From an uncultured Bacteroidia bacterium (GTDB lineage: Bacteria; Bacteroidota; Bacteroidia; NS11-12g; UBA9320): a stretch of DNA of 64,000 nt. This document shows positions 9,034 through 18,470 of the stretch, one piece after another. How positions within the stretch are numbered: the stretch's first letter is position 1; each line of letters begins with the position of its first letter. The notes beneath the pieces were generated by a model that searched no databases, had not been told where the DNA came from, and saw only the letters and a list, made by a program, of their open reading frames with translations. The stretch spans positions 465,001 to 529,000 of the forward strand of contig CALSTB010000005.1 in NCBI GenBank assembly GCA_943789165.1, in the 5' to 3' direction. A program made the position numbers and the translations under genes.

Positions 9034-11599
9034 GAAAACACACAATATAAACCTTAAAAATCTGATCGTCTTCCTGTTGATAGGAATTGGGGGCAGTTTT
9101 GCAAACGCCCAAGAATATGCGATTGTCAAAGGATTGATAACCGATCACGAAGACATTTTACTACCAGATTATCCTGTTTACATCGATGGTGAACCCATTG
9201 TAAAAACAGATGAAAACGGCCGCTATGAGGTGCAAGTTTCTGCAAATGAAAACCACGTAATCGCAGTTGAGTATTTCTCAAAAACAATCGAGAAACAGGT
9301 GCGAAAACCCAAAGAAAATTCAGTTAATGTGGTGAATTTTAAGTTGTCAAGCCACATGCTTGATGTGACGGAAATCAACAACAAAACAACACAACCGTCT
9401 ATTGAAATTGACCTAATCGAAATTGACCCAAAGGAGGTCGTTAAGTTCTCCTATATTCAAGTAGAGGATGTATTGACCAAAATAGGCTTGGGTACGAGTA
9501 AACGGAACGAGTTAAGTTCTTCATACAACGTGAGAGGAGGGAACTTTGATGAGAACCTAATCTACATCAATGATATTGAGGTCTATAGGCCATTTCTTGC
9601 GAGAAGTGGTCAGCAAGAAGGTTTGAGTTTTATTAATCCGTACATGACCAATAACGTTAAATTCTCATCTGGAGGATTTGCAGCAAAGTATGGAGACAAG
9701 TTATCATCTGTTTTGGATGTAGAGTACAACAAACCACAGGAGTTCTCAGGTTCTACTGAATTGAGTTTGCTTGGAGCAAGTGTCCATGTACAAGATAGAT
9801 TAGACCTAGGTAAGAAAAGAGATAACTTTACATATGTGATTGGGGCGAGATACAGAAGCTTACAATACTTATTAGGATCACTTGACGTGTCTGGGGATTA
9901 TCGCCCTCAGTTCTTGGATTTTCAATCCTTAATGACATACCGTCTCAATTCAAAAATGAAAGTAAGCTGGTTTTCGACCTACGCTAAGAACAAATACTTA
10001 GTTGAGCCACAGAGCAGAGAAACCAACTTTGGTACAGTACAACAAGCGGTCCGATTATTTGTAGGATTTGGTGGGGCTGAAAGAATTGAATATCAAACTT
10101 GGTTGAATGCCGGAACTTTTGATTACAAAATGAATGATTCCACAAGGTTTAAAGTGTTGGTGAGTAACTATACAAGTTATGAAAAAGAGCATTTTACCAT
10201 TGAAGGCGCTTACCGATTAGAAGAACTAGACAACAACTTGGGGTCAAGTAATTTTGCGCAAGCAAAAGCCGTACTAGGTTACGGTTACTTTATCAATCAT
10301 GCAAGAAACCAATTAGGAATTAATGTATCGAGCGTGAAAGCGCTGGCAAGAGTGAATCGTGGAAGACACAGAATGGAATTTGGTGCCAAGCATCAAATAG
10401 AAGCCATTGAAGATGGACTTAGAGAATGGACATACAATGACTCATCTGGGTATCGCATTAATGCACCTTCCCACCCGCAGAATGAAATCCACTTAGATGA
10501 TTTCATTAAGGGAACGAACACCTTGAATAGCAGACGATTGATGTTGTATGTTCAGGACAATATCATGCTGAATAAAAAAAGAGATGTCAGACTAAATATT
10601 GGGGTAAGATCGCATTATTGGAGTTTAAATAATCAGCAGTTGATTTCGCCGCGTATGCAGTTTTCCATGGAGCCCAACAAGAAGTTCAATGACATACTGA
10701 AAAAGAAAATTAACAAACAGTTTTACCAGCAGTCGTTAAAAGATAACAATGAGCTAAATTACCTTCAAGCCAAAGCGGCTTATGACTCGTTAAAGAAAAC
10801 AGACTGGGTAGTTACCGCATCTGTCGGTGCTTACGGACAGCCGCCGTTTTATCGAGAATTAAGGAACAGTAAAGGAGAATTAAATAAAAATCTAAAAGCC
10901 CAAGAGTCTGTACATTTTGTATTGGGTAGTGACTTAATGTTTAACGCGTGGGGGAGACCTTTCAGGTTGATAAACGAAGCCTACTACAAGCAAATGACCA
11001 ACTTGGTACCCTATACCATTAACAACGTTAAACTTAGGTATGACGCAGTGAATTCTAGTGAGGGTTACGCAATGGGTTTTGATACAAGAGTAAATGGTGA
11101 ATTTATTACAGGACTTGAATCCTGGGTGAATTTTTCTCTGTTATCCACGAAAGAAAACATTTCCTATCTGGATGAAAATGGGGAATCTCAGCAAACAGGT
11201 TATATCAAAAGGCCAACAGATCAAAGAATAAACTTTTCAATCTTATTTCAAGATGAGTTACCAACGGATACAACTTTTAAAATGACGTTGAACTTGGTGA
11301 TTGGTTCAAAGATGCCATATTATTTCAACGGACCATTTAGGTATAATGAGACTTATACCTTACCTGCTTATCGAAGAGTTGACATTGGCTTTAGCAAAGA
11401 AATTGCCCGTTTTACAGAAACGTCGAAAAAAGGCGGACCGTTTAATTCTTTATGGGCGAGTATTGAAGTGTTTAACATACTTCAGGTAAACAACGTAGCA
11501 TCTTATTTCTGGGTCCAAGATTTAAATAACAATTTATACGGTGTTCCTAATTATCTAACAGGAAGACGATTGAATCTTAAAGTGATTGGGAAGTTTTAA
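9026..11599 (+). CDS. TonB-dependent receptor with carboxypeptidase-like N-terminal domain
   Basis: Outer-membrane beta-barrel that would import a ligand using TonB energy. It has a signal peptide (NLIVFLLIGIGGSFANAQ), a carboxypeptidase-regulatory-like beta sandwich at about residues 30-115 (VKGLITDHEDILLPDYPVYI), a plug domain with NVRGGNFDENLIYINDIEVY, then the barrel ending in an aromatic C-terminus (LNLKVIGKF). The start is probably TTG at 9026, inside the last codons of rpe, as no in-frame ATG precedes the signal peptide. It has 857 residues. No SusD partner follows, so it is not a standard Sus pair. The substrate is unknown. Confidence 0.88.
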   Translation: MGKKTHNINLKNLIVFLLIGIGGSFANAQEYAIVKGLITDHEDILLPDYPVYIDGEPIVKTDENGRYEVQVSANENHVIAVEYFSKTIEKQVRKPKENSVNVVNFKLSSHMLDVTEINNKTTQPSIEIDLIEIDPKEVVKFSYIQVEDVLTKIGLGTSKRNELSSSYNVRGGNFDENLIYINDIEVYRPFLARSGQQEGLSFINPYMTNNVKFSSGGFAAKYGDKLSSVLDVEYNKPQEFSGSTELSLLGASVHVQDRLDLGKKRDNFTYVIGARYRSLQYLLGSLDVSGDYRPQFLDFQSLMTYRLNSKMKVSWFSTYAKNKYLVEPQSRETNFGTVQQAVRLFVGFGGAERIEYQTWLNAGTFDYKMNDSTRFKVLVSNYTSYEKEHFTIEGAYRLEELDNNLGSSNFAQAKAVLGYGYFINHARNQLGINVSSVKALARVNRGRHRMEFGAKHQIEAIEDGLREWTYNDSSGYRINAPSHPQNEIHLDDFIKGTNTLNSRRLMLYVQDNIMLNKKRDVRLNIGVRSHYWSLNNQQLISPRMQFSMEPNKKFNDILKKKINKQFYQQSLKDNNELNYLQAKAAYDSLKKTDWVVTASVGAYGQPPFYRELRNSKGELNKNLKAQESVHFVLGSDLMFNAWGRPFRLINEAYYKQMTNLVPYTINNVKLRYDAVNSSEGYAMGFDTRVNGEFITGLESWVNFSLLSTKENISYLDENGESQQTGYIKRPTDQRINFSILFQDELPTDTTFKMTLNLVIGSKMPYYFNGPFRYNETYTLPAYRRVDIGFSKEIARFTETSKKGGPFNSLWASIEVFNILQVNNVASYFWVQDLNNNLYGVPNYLTGRRLNLKVIGKF

Positions 11600-11624
11600 T
11601 TATTTGGTAAATAATTAAGTTTTA

Positions 11625-12110
11625 GTTGAACCCGTCGGCCTGTGGCCGAAATGTAGAATGTAGAATGGAAAAGTAAATGCTGCAGGAGTGAGCCAACAGC
11701 CAATAGCTAAAAGCCAATAGCCCATAAATCTGAAAGAATAAAGAGGGTAGAAAAAAAGAGAATAGACTCTTAAAGTTGAAGCCGTCGGCCTGCGGCCGAA
11801 ATGTAACCGTGTATGACGTAGCTATTGCGAAGTCATAAAAGTAAATCATGCAGGAGTGAGCCAACAGCCAATAGCTAAAAGCCAATAGCCCATAAATCTG
11901 AAAGAATAAAGAGGATAGAACAGTTAGCATAGACTCTTAAAGATGAAGTCTAAGTCTAAGTTGAAGTTGAACCCAATCGACCTAACGACCTAACTACCCA
12001 TTCCATAATTCTATAATTCATTTATTCATCATTGTAATTCATTTATTCAAAAATCAGCTTAACTCCTTCCAAAATCACTCATTAACCCAACCATTGGTTA
12101 ATCGGTTACG
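11625..12110 (+). repeat. Two tandem copies of the intergenic modular repeat
   Basis: This 534-bp gap has no credible gene. A GC hairpin word (gtcggcctgtggccgaaatg form) at 11634-11655 is followed by gagtgagccaacagccaata...agccaatag (about 11671-11748). Both recur at 11784-11805 and 11840-11920. Next comes a GTTGAA word with cctaacgacctaactaccca (11941-12010), then an A/T-rich ATTCAT tail. A hydrophobic frame on the minus strand across this repeat (11622-11930) is made of the repeat itself and is not a gene. Confidence 0.75.
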
Positions 12111-12121
12111 TCATAGTTTTA
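12094..12121 (+). promoter_or_regulatory. Possible promoter for the first PorP-like gene
   Basis: TTG at 12094-12096 and TAGTTTTA at 12114-12121 are 20 bp apart, a near match to the Bacteroidota pattern (last base A instead of G). They stand 12 bp before the ATG. Weak, pattern-based call. Confidence 0.35.
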
Positions 12122-12133
12122 AACCAAACGAAA

Positions 12134-13160
12134 ATGATCCGATTATCCATTTCAGTCTTAAGTATATGTAGTCTTGTATCCTCTGCGTTCTCCCAACAAG
12201 ATCCTTATTACGCGCACTTTATGTTCAATCAACAGGCATTCAATCCGGCAGCTGCTGGCATTACCGATGATTACTTTTGTATAAGCGCTGTAGGACACAA
12301 CCAGTGGCTTGGTTTTGATGATCAAACTTGGTTGAATAGGAACACTGGGGACTATGATGGTGTAGATATATTACCGTACAACGTTGCACCTGCGACTTAC
12401 AACGTAAATGTGAGTGGTCAATTGGTTATTAACGGAGTTAGGATTGGAGGTTTGGGCTTGTCTATTACTGATGATAGACTTGGTGCGATGAAGACCACGT
12501 CCATTAAATCTCAGATGTCTTATTTCGTTCAATTTCGAAATGGAAATAGACTGGCAATAGGAGGGGAGGCTGCTTTAACGAACTTTGGTTTTGTAAATCC
12601 TCAATTTCGTCCACGACAAATAAATGACCCCAAAATACCAACTGTAGGAATTACTAAGTCGAAGCCTGACTTTTCTGGCGGACTCTATTATCAACAACCG
12701 CGATTTCTGCGACAATTACATTCCTTTTTTGTCGGAATGTCTATGCAGCATATAAATCAAGCGAGTTATCGTTTAGTAGCCCGAGATTTTGATCTAACGT
12801 ATCAAATGAAACCTCATTACTATGTAACCAGCGGGTTTACCAAACCTAGTCGAAGTGGCTTATTCGATTTTAAGCCTTCGGTGTTGATTAAGTATAATTC
12901 GGAACCTCAGATAAACGTGAATCTTAATAGTAGAAAGGAATAAACAATACAGGTTTGGTTTGGGCTACCGTCAAGGTGGAAATGCCGATGCCGTTATTGC
13001 CTATTTGGGATATGTAAAGCAAAGCTTCGTATTAGGTTATTCCTATGATATAACTGCATCAAAAATCAACCGCGTGAGTTCTGGTACGCATGAGCTTGCC
13101 GTAAAATGGTGTATTCAAAAGAAAACTAGTTTTTACCACAAAACGCCCAGGGAAATGTGA
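12134..13160 (+). pseudogene. PorP/SprF-like outer-membrane protein, frameshifted copy
   Basis: Type IX secretion-associated outer-membrane barrel of the PorP/SprF family. It has a signal peptide (SICSLVSSAFSQ), then the family start QQDPYYAHFMFNQQAFNPAA. The frame breaks once near 12930-12942: the first part stops at TAA 12941 after NLNSRKE, and the protein continues in the next frame as NKQYRFGLGYRQGG and YSYDITASKINRVSSGTHEL, ending at TGA 13158-13160. A single-base repair restores about 341 residues, matching the intact paralogue that follows. It could be a recent mutation, a sequencing error or a redundant copy decaying. Confidence 0.82.
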
Positions 13161-13171
13161 AAGGAGGGCAA

Positions 13172-13440
13172 GTTGAACCCGTCGGCCTGCGGCCGAAATG
13201 TAAAATGTTAAATGAATAAGTAAATCATGCTGGAGTGAGCCAACAGCCAATAGCTAAAAGCCAATAGCCGATAAATCTGAAAGAATAAAGAGAGTAGAAT
13301 ATAGAACATAGATTCTTCGCTTTGCTCTGAATGACGCAAAAGCTTATTGAGACAATCAGACATTCAGACAATCCGACATTTATTCAATAATTCTGTAATT
13401 CAATAATTAAAAAATTGCCTTCACTCATTCCAAATTCACT
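13172..13440 (+). repeat. Intergenic modular repeat after the first PorP-like gene
   Basis: No gene lies between 13161 and 13543. The repeat runs in the usual order: the GC hairpin word (13181-13202), the gagtgagccaacagccaata word (13218-13300), the tagaacatagattcttcgc word (13300-13336), then cagacattcagacaatccga units and an ATTC-rich tail. The final stretch up to 13543 is A/T-rich leader sequence for the next gene. Confidence 0.72.
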
Positions 13441-13543
13441 CATTCACTCAATAAAAGTGGATATGTCGCCAACCTTTTTTAAATTATCAACGTCATGTAG
13501 TTGATTTATAGATTACTTTAACTTTAATTTGTGCCATTACCGA

Positions 13544-14617
13544 ATGAATATGCGTAAAACTTTACTACAAACTCTGGCTTGCGGAATTTTCGTTTTTCTT
13601 GCTTATTCTGCTCAAGCTCAGCAAGATCCATACTATTCACATTTTAAATTTGTAAAGCAGGCGTATAACCCGGCAACAGTTGGAGAAAAGAATGATTACA
13701 TCTGTGCCAATGCAATAGCACACAGGCAGTGGGGGGGGTATGATGACCAAACTTGGATAGATAGAACAACAGGTTTGCCAATTGAAGGGGGAGAGTTAGC
13801 TGAAAATGTTGCTCCAAAAACGTATAATTTTAACATGGGCGGACAGATTCTAGGAAACCCAAGTCGTCAATCAGCTATCGCGGCTGCAGGTGTATCCATA
13901 TTTGATGACCAAGTGGGATATATGAAAACGACTTCATTTAAAGCACAAGGAGCATATTTCATTCCTATTCAAGGTAATTTTGCAAGACTATCAATCGGGG
14001 CTGAAGTTGGCTTCACTCAATTCGGATATGTGGATCCTATCTGGAGACCAAGAGATCCAGGAGATCCAAGAATTCCGGGTGATGCCAATATCACTGACTC
14101 AAAACTTGACGTTGGATTTGGCGCATTTTACAAACAAAATAGATTAGGCTCAAGAATAGAAGATTTTTATGTAGGGGCTTCTGTTTCTCACTTGAATGGA
14201 TCTACGTATGATCTTTCTGCAAGTGGGACATCTGGAAATATTTACAAGTTAGCGCAGCATATGTTCTTTCATACTGGTGCTAATCTGCCAATAGGTTCTG
14301 GTGTGAACGTATTAGAACCAGCAATCTTGGTTAAGTATAATTCAAAACCTCAAATTGATTTAAACGTGACGATGTTAAACAACGAAACGTTTAGAGGCGG
14401 TATTGGTTACAGACAGTGGGGAACGATAGACGCATTTACCTTGTTATTAGGGTATGTAAACGGACCTATGCAGTTTGGCTATAGTTACGATATTACAGCG
14501 AGTAAAATTCAGTCTGTGTCAAATGGAACGCACGAAATTTATGCGAGTTATTGTTTTCAGTTCAAACCTGGAGAACCATCTCCTAAAACGTATAAAAAAT
14601 CAGCTAGAGAGCTTTAA
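13544..14617 (+). CDS. porP: Type IX secretion outer-membrane protein PorP/SprF
   Basis: Outer-membrane barrel working with the GldK-GldN complex in T9SS secretion and gliding. The signal peptide (LLQTLACGIFVFLAYSAQAQ) is followed by QQDPYYSHFKFVKQAYNPAT. Barrel-strand features shared with the preceding copy include MKTTSFKAQGAYF, GYRQWGTIDA and GYSYDITASKIQSVSNGTHE. I prefer ATG 13544 (or 13550) over the upstream TTG, because the signal peptide then has a short basic n-region. It lies directly before gldK, the porP-porK-porL-porM-porN order known from Porphyromonas. Confidence 0.88.
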   Translation: MNMRKTLLQTLACGIFVFLAYSAQAQQDPYYSHFKFVKQAYNPATVGEKNDYICANAIAHRQWGGYDDQTWIDRTTGLPIEGGELAENVAPKTYNFNMGGQILGNPSRQSAIAAAGVSIFDDQVGYMKTTSFKAQGAYFIPIQGNFARLSIGAEVGFTQFGYVDPIWRPRDPGDPRIPGDANITDSKLDVGFGAFYKQNRLGSRIEDFYVGASVSHLNGSTYDLSASGTSGNIYKLAQHMFFHTGANLPIGSGVNVLEPAILVKYNSKPQIDLNVTMLNNETFRGGIGYRQWGTIDAFTLLLGYVNGPMQFGYSYDITASKIQSVSNGTHEIYASYCFQFKPGEPSPKTYKKSAREL

Positions 14618-14748
14618 GCAAAATTTCTAAGAAGGTCAGACAATAATCATCTTTGTGTAAGCGTTATAACCCTGATTTTCAAAAACAAAAACCTTGTTTT
14701 GTTGAAATTATCAAATTATTATTGTGAATTCGTTAAAACAGCGACGGT

Positions 14749-16029
14749 ATGAAGAACATTTTTAAGATATCTATTTTGTTAATTGTGGTTGGGTTGTCCA
14801 GCTGTATGAACAGTACAGACTGGGAATTGACTGGAGTTCAGGGCAGACGTCCGTGGTTCCACCCACAGCCTTACGGTACGGTTTACATTCCAACGGGAAC
14901 CTACCATTCAGGTCAAAGTGATCAGGATATTTTCAGAAGTTACATTGCTCCAAACAAGCAAGTGTCGATTCACTCCATGTGGATGGATGAAACTGAAATC
15001 ACAAATAATGAATATCGACAGTTCGTGAATTACGTTATTGATTCAATTGCTGCGAAGACTTTGGAGTACGTGAAAGAGATTGAAAATCCGGAAGAAACGT
15101 ACGAAGTAATTGATTACGATCAAGAAATCGATTACACAGAAGATGCTGAAGAGCTTTCTGACATGTATTACCGTGTTAATCAGCGATATAACCATGCGCG
15201 TCAAATTGATATTCGTAAATTAACATACGAATACCAATGGCAAGATTACGTTGCTGCTGCAAATTCAAGAGATTACTACAACGAGCGATTTGATAGAAGT
15301 GTGTTTATCAAGAAAAAGAAAGTGAAGATTTATCCAGATACTTTAGTTTGGATTCGTGATTTCGCTTTTTCACACAACGATCCAATGGTTCGGGTATATT
15401 TTTATCACCCAAAGTATGACGATTATCCTGTAGTTGGTGTGAACTGGCATCAAGCAAACGCTTTCTGCGATTGGAGAACGCGTATCATGCAGCATCACTG
15501 GGATGAAGTACAAATGCCATTAACTGAACACTGGAGACTTCCAACTGAATTTGAGTGGGAATATGCAGCTAGAGGTGGTCGAGACAACAACATGTACCCA
15601 TGGGGTGGTCCTTACACAAGAAATAGTAAAGGTTGTTTCTTAGCAAACTTTAAGCCTAATAGAGGTAACTATATGGACGACGGTGGTTTATACCCAGTGC
15701 GTGCCGATTCATACTTCCCGAACGATTACGGTCTTTACAACATGGCAGGAAACGTTGCTGAGTGGACGATTAACTCATATACTGAGTCTACAATGCAGTT
15801 CTCTCATGACCTGAACCCTGATTACCGTTATGATGCGGTTGAAGAGCAAGATGGTGAAGACTACTTAAGTTTATCACGTAAAGTAGTAAGAGGTGGTTCT
15901 TGGAAAGACATCGCCTACTTCATTCAGAACGGGTCAAGAACCTACGAATATCAAGATACTTGTAAAGCATCTATTGGATTTAGATGTGTTCAAACGTACA
16001 TCGGTCGATCTGCGTTAGATACCAAGTAA
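14749..16029 (+). CDS. gldK: Gliding motility/T9SS lipoprotein GldK (PorK)
   Basis: Outer-membrane lipoprotein that forms the periplasmic ring of the T9SS with GldN. A lipoprotein signal ends in GLSSC. The body is a formylglycine-generating-enzyme-like fold: MWMDETEITNNEYRQFVNYV, YPVVGVNWHQANAFCDWRT, LPTEFEWEYAARGG, NVAEWTINSY, VVRGGSWKD and IGFRCVQ. The copper-site cysteines of true FGE enzymes are not evident, as expected for a structural GldK. It has 426 residues. It is the first of four collinear gld genes, with gldL 79 bp downstream. Confidence 0.95.
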   Translation: MKNIFKISILLIVVGLSSCMNSTDWELTGVQGRRPWFHPQPYGTVYIPTGTYHSGQSDQDIFRSYIAPNKQVSIHSMWMDETEITNNEYRQFVNYVIDSIAAKTLEYVKEIENPEETYEVIDYDQEIDYTEDAEELSDMYYRVNQRYNHARQIDIRKLTYEYQWQDYVAAANSRDYYNERFDRSVFIKKKKVKIYPDTLVWIRDFAFSHNDPMVRVYFYHPKYDDYPVVGVNWHQANAFCDWRTRIMQHHWDEVQMPLTEHWRLPTEFEWEYAARGGRDNNMYPWGGPYTRNSKGCFLANFKPNRGNYMDDGGLYPVRADSYFPNDYGLYNMAGNVAEWTINSYTESTMQFSHDLNPDYRYDAVEEQDGEDYLSLSRKVVRGGSWKDIAYFIQNGSRTYEYQDTCKASIGFRCVQTYIGRSALDTK

Positions 16030-16108
16030 TACAAGGTATACATCAAACCAACCAAAACAAAAACAATTTAAAAGTCTAAAGTTAAACAATTTAAAAAGTA
16101 GTAAAAAA

Positions 16109-16750
16109 ATGAGTCAAAATGTATTTGAAAGTAAACAAGGAAAGAAATTATTAGCAATGGCTTACGGTCTTGGGGCCGCAGTCGTAATCCTTGGTGCGCT
16201 GTTTAAAATTATGCACTGGAAGGGCGCTGATTTAATGCTAATATTAGGGATGGGTACTGAGGTATTTATTTTCGCTATTTCTGCATTTGAGCCTATCCAT
16301 GAAGAATTGGATTGGACACTTGTTTATCCTGAGTTAGCTGGTATGGACAGCGGCGACGGTAAAGGTGGATCTGAATCTGTTTCTCAAGAATTAGACAAAA
16401 TGCTTGCTGAAGCTAAAGTTGGACCAGAATTAATTGAAGGTCTAGGTAACGGTTTACGTTCATTGAGTGACAACGTTGGAAACATGGCTGACTTATCAGG
16501 AGCTACTGTTGCAACTAAAGAATATGCTGAGAATATCGCAAAAGCGAGCACAAACTTAGGAGCTATGAGTAGTTCTTACAGTAGAGCTATCGAAGCATTA
16601 GATAGCTTAGCAGATTCAACTGAGGCATTTAAGGCTTCAACAACAACTATTTCATCAGTAAATAACAACCTTGCGGATTTTGATAAAAACATCCAAAATC
16701 TTAACGGCATCTACGGAGGCATGTTAAACGCAATGCGACCAAATAATTAA
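16109..16750 (+). CDS. gldL: Gliding motility/T9SS motor protein GldL (PorL)
   Basis: Inner-membrane half of the proton-driven T9SS motor. Two transmembrane helices lie at the N-terminus (AYGLGAAVVILGALFKIMHW and LMLILGMGTEVFIFAISAFE). The second carries the Glu known in GldL to be important for motor function. The cytoplasmic remainder is helical and Ser/Asn-rich. It has 213 residues, normal for the family. The gene is preceded by an A-rich leader and followed after 45 bp by gldM, its partner. Confidence 0.94.
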   Translation: MSQNVFESKQGKKLLAMAYGLGAAVVILGALFKIMHWKGADLMLILGMGTEVFIFAISAFEPIHEELDWTLVYPELAGMDSGDGKGGSESVSQELDKMLAEAKVGPELIEGLGNGLRSLSDNVGNMADLSGATVATKEYAENIAKASTNLGAMSSSYSRAIEALDSLADSTEAFKASTTTISSVNNNLADFDKNIQNLNGIYGGMLNAMRPNN

Positions 16751-16795
16751 TTTACCCAATTATTTTTTTGTTAAACTAAAAATTAAAAAAGAATT

Positions 16796-18412
16796 ATGGC
16801 AGGTGGTAAATTAAGTCCCCGTCAGAAGATGATTAACATGATGTATCTCGTGTTAACAGCGCTTCTGGCACTAAACGTATCTAAAGAGATCTTAAAGTCA
16901 TTCCATTTGATGGAAGTGTCTTTCAACAAGGCTAAAGAAAACCTTGATTCCAAGATAGACATGCAAATGACGTCATTGGAAAAACAATCAAGTGAAGATC
17001 CTTCTCTTAAGCCTTACTATGGTAGAGCCCAAGAAGCTAAGAAAATTACAGATGAATTCGTTTTGTTTATCGACAACATTAAGAATCATTTGGAAAAGGA
17101 AAGTGGTGGAAGACAAGAGCTAGATGATCCTAGTCCTAACTCTAAACCGTATGACGCAGAACTTTCAGGAATGGATAACATGGAAGTGCATGCGAATTAT
17201 TTCATGGTTTTGGAAAAAGGAAAAAATGGTCAAGAGTTAGAAAGAATGGTAAATGAAACCAGAGCTAATCTTGTCAACATTTTAAAGCAAGACACTGCAA
17301 AAGGTATCGACATTGATCCAGCAAAAATGAAACAAGTGGAAGACGCTTGTCAGTTAAGTGCTGTTTTGACAGAAGATGAAGCTAAAAAGTATCCATCTTG
17401 GTCGGCTAAATATCTTGAGCATACTCCTTTAGCTGGTGTAATGACCATGTTAACGAAAATGCAAAACGATGCTAAAGCAACTCAAAGTGCTGTTATGGAT
17501 GTTTTGAATCAAGGTCAAGAAACAATTGTTAAAATTGAAAGTATGACTGCGATTGTAAAACCTATCAATGGTTCTGTAATCATGAGTGGTGGAAAGTATG
17601 AGGCTGAGATTTTCTTAGCTGCAAAAACAAAAGGAAACGAAAACAACGAATACGAATTGACAAAAGGTGGATCTAAATTAGAAAAAGATCCTGTTGATGG
17701 TAAATGGTATTACCGCGCTGACGGAACGTCTGCAGGTACATACGATTTTGCAGGAGTTGTTAAGGTAAAGACTCCAAAAGGAGTTGAAGAATATCCTTTT
17801 GAAAATGCATACCAAGTATTTGAAGGCGGTGCAACTATTTCTGCTACTGCAATGAACGTACTATATATTGGTGTAGATAATCCAATGTCTGTTGGTGTAC
17901 CAGGTGTATCTCCTGCAGATGTTACAGTTTCTATGCAAGGTGGTTCAATCTCTAGAAGTGGTAAAGGATATGTTGCTCGTGTGAGTAACAAAGGTACTGC
18001 TACTGTTGTGGCTTCAGCTAAAATGGTTGATGGTACAATGAGAAGAGTTGGTTCTGCAGAATATCGTGTTAAACAATTACCTAAGCCAGAAGCGAAATGG
18101 GGAACCGTTGAAAGTGGTTCTGCTATTCCTAAGCAAGCGGCTGCTATTCATAGAAGTATCAAAGCTGATATGGGTGAAGGTTTTGTATTAGATGGTATTA
18201 CTTTTAGAGTAACTGGTTGTCGTTTTGTACTTGCTCCACGAAAAGGTGAAGCGATTATGCAGAATGGTAATGGCGCTTCTATTCCTCCAAGCTTTATTGC
18301 TAGAGTAAAACAAGCGAGACCTGGTGATCGTATTTTGGTAGATAAGATTCGTGCAGTTGGCCCTGATGGCAAGCAGCGAAACTTAACACCAATTATGATT
18401 GAATTACGATAA
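16796..18412 (+). CDS. gldM: Gliding motility/T9SS motor protein GldM (PorM)
   Basis: Stator/rotor partner of GldL that spans the periplasm. The N-terminal signature SPRQKMINMMYLVLTALLAL is the single membrane helix. Residues from about 40 to 220 form the helical periplasmic domain, followed by successive beta domains (AIVKPINGSVIMSGGKYEAE, AMNVLYIGVDNPMSVGVPGV) and the C-terminal domain RAVGPDGKQRNLTPIMIEL that contacts the GldK/GldN ring. It has 538 residues, typical. It is codirectional with gldL and gldN. Confidence 0.95.
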   Translation: MAGGKLSPRQKMINMMYLVLTALLALNVSKEILKSFHLMEVSFNKAKENLDSKIDMQMTSLEKQSSEDPSLKPYYGRAQEAKKITDEFVLFIDNIKNHLEKESGGRQELDDPSPNSKPYDAELSGMDNMEVHANYFMVLEKGKNGQELERMVNETRANLVNILKQDTAKGIDIDPAKMKQVEDACQLSAVLTEDEAKKYPSWSAKYLEHTPLAGVMTMLTKMQNDAKATQSAVMDVLNQGQETIVKIESMTAIVKPINGSVIMSGGKYEAEIFLAAKTKGNENNEYELTKGGSKLEKDPVDGKWYYRADGTSAGTYDFAGVVKVKTPKGVEEYPFENAYQVFEGGATISATAMNVLYIGVDNPMSVGVPGVSPADVTVSMQGGSISRSGKGYVARVSNKGTATVVASAKMVDGTMRRVGSAEYRVKQLPKPEAKWGTVESGSAIPKQAAAIHRSIKADMGEGFVLDGITFRVTGCRFVLAPRKGEAIMQNGNGASIPPSFIARVKQARPGDRILVDKIRAVGPDGKQRNLTPIMIELR

Positions 18413-18470
18413 AAAATATCGTTTTGAAATAATAGTTATATTTTTGCGTTAATATTCTAAATTAAGTTTT

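Noticed and set aside
9026..11599. SusC-type receptor of a polysaccharide utilisation locus
   Set aside because: No SusD-like gene or glycoside hydrolase follows, so I keep the general TonB-dependent receptor call.
11622..11930. 102-residue hydrophobic minus-strand reading frame
   Set aside because: It is made entirely of two copies of the modular intergenic repeat (LLAFSYWLLAHSC occurs twice) and has no start or family support.
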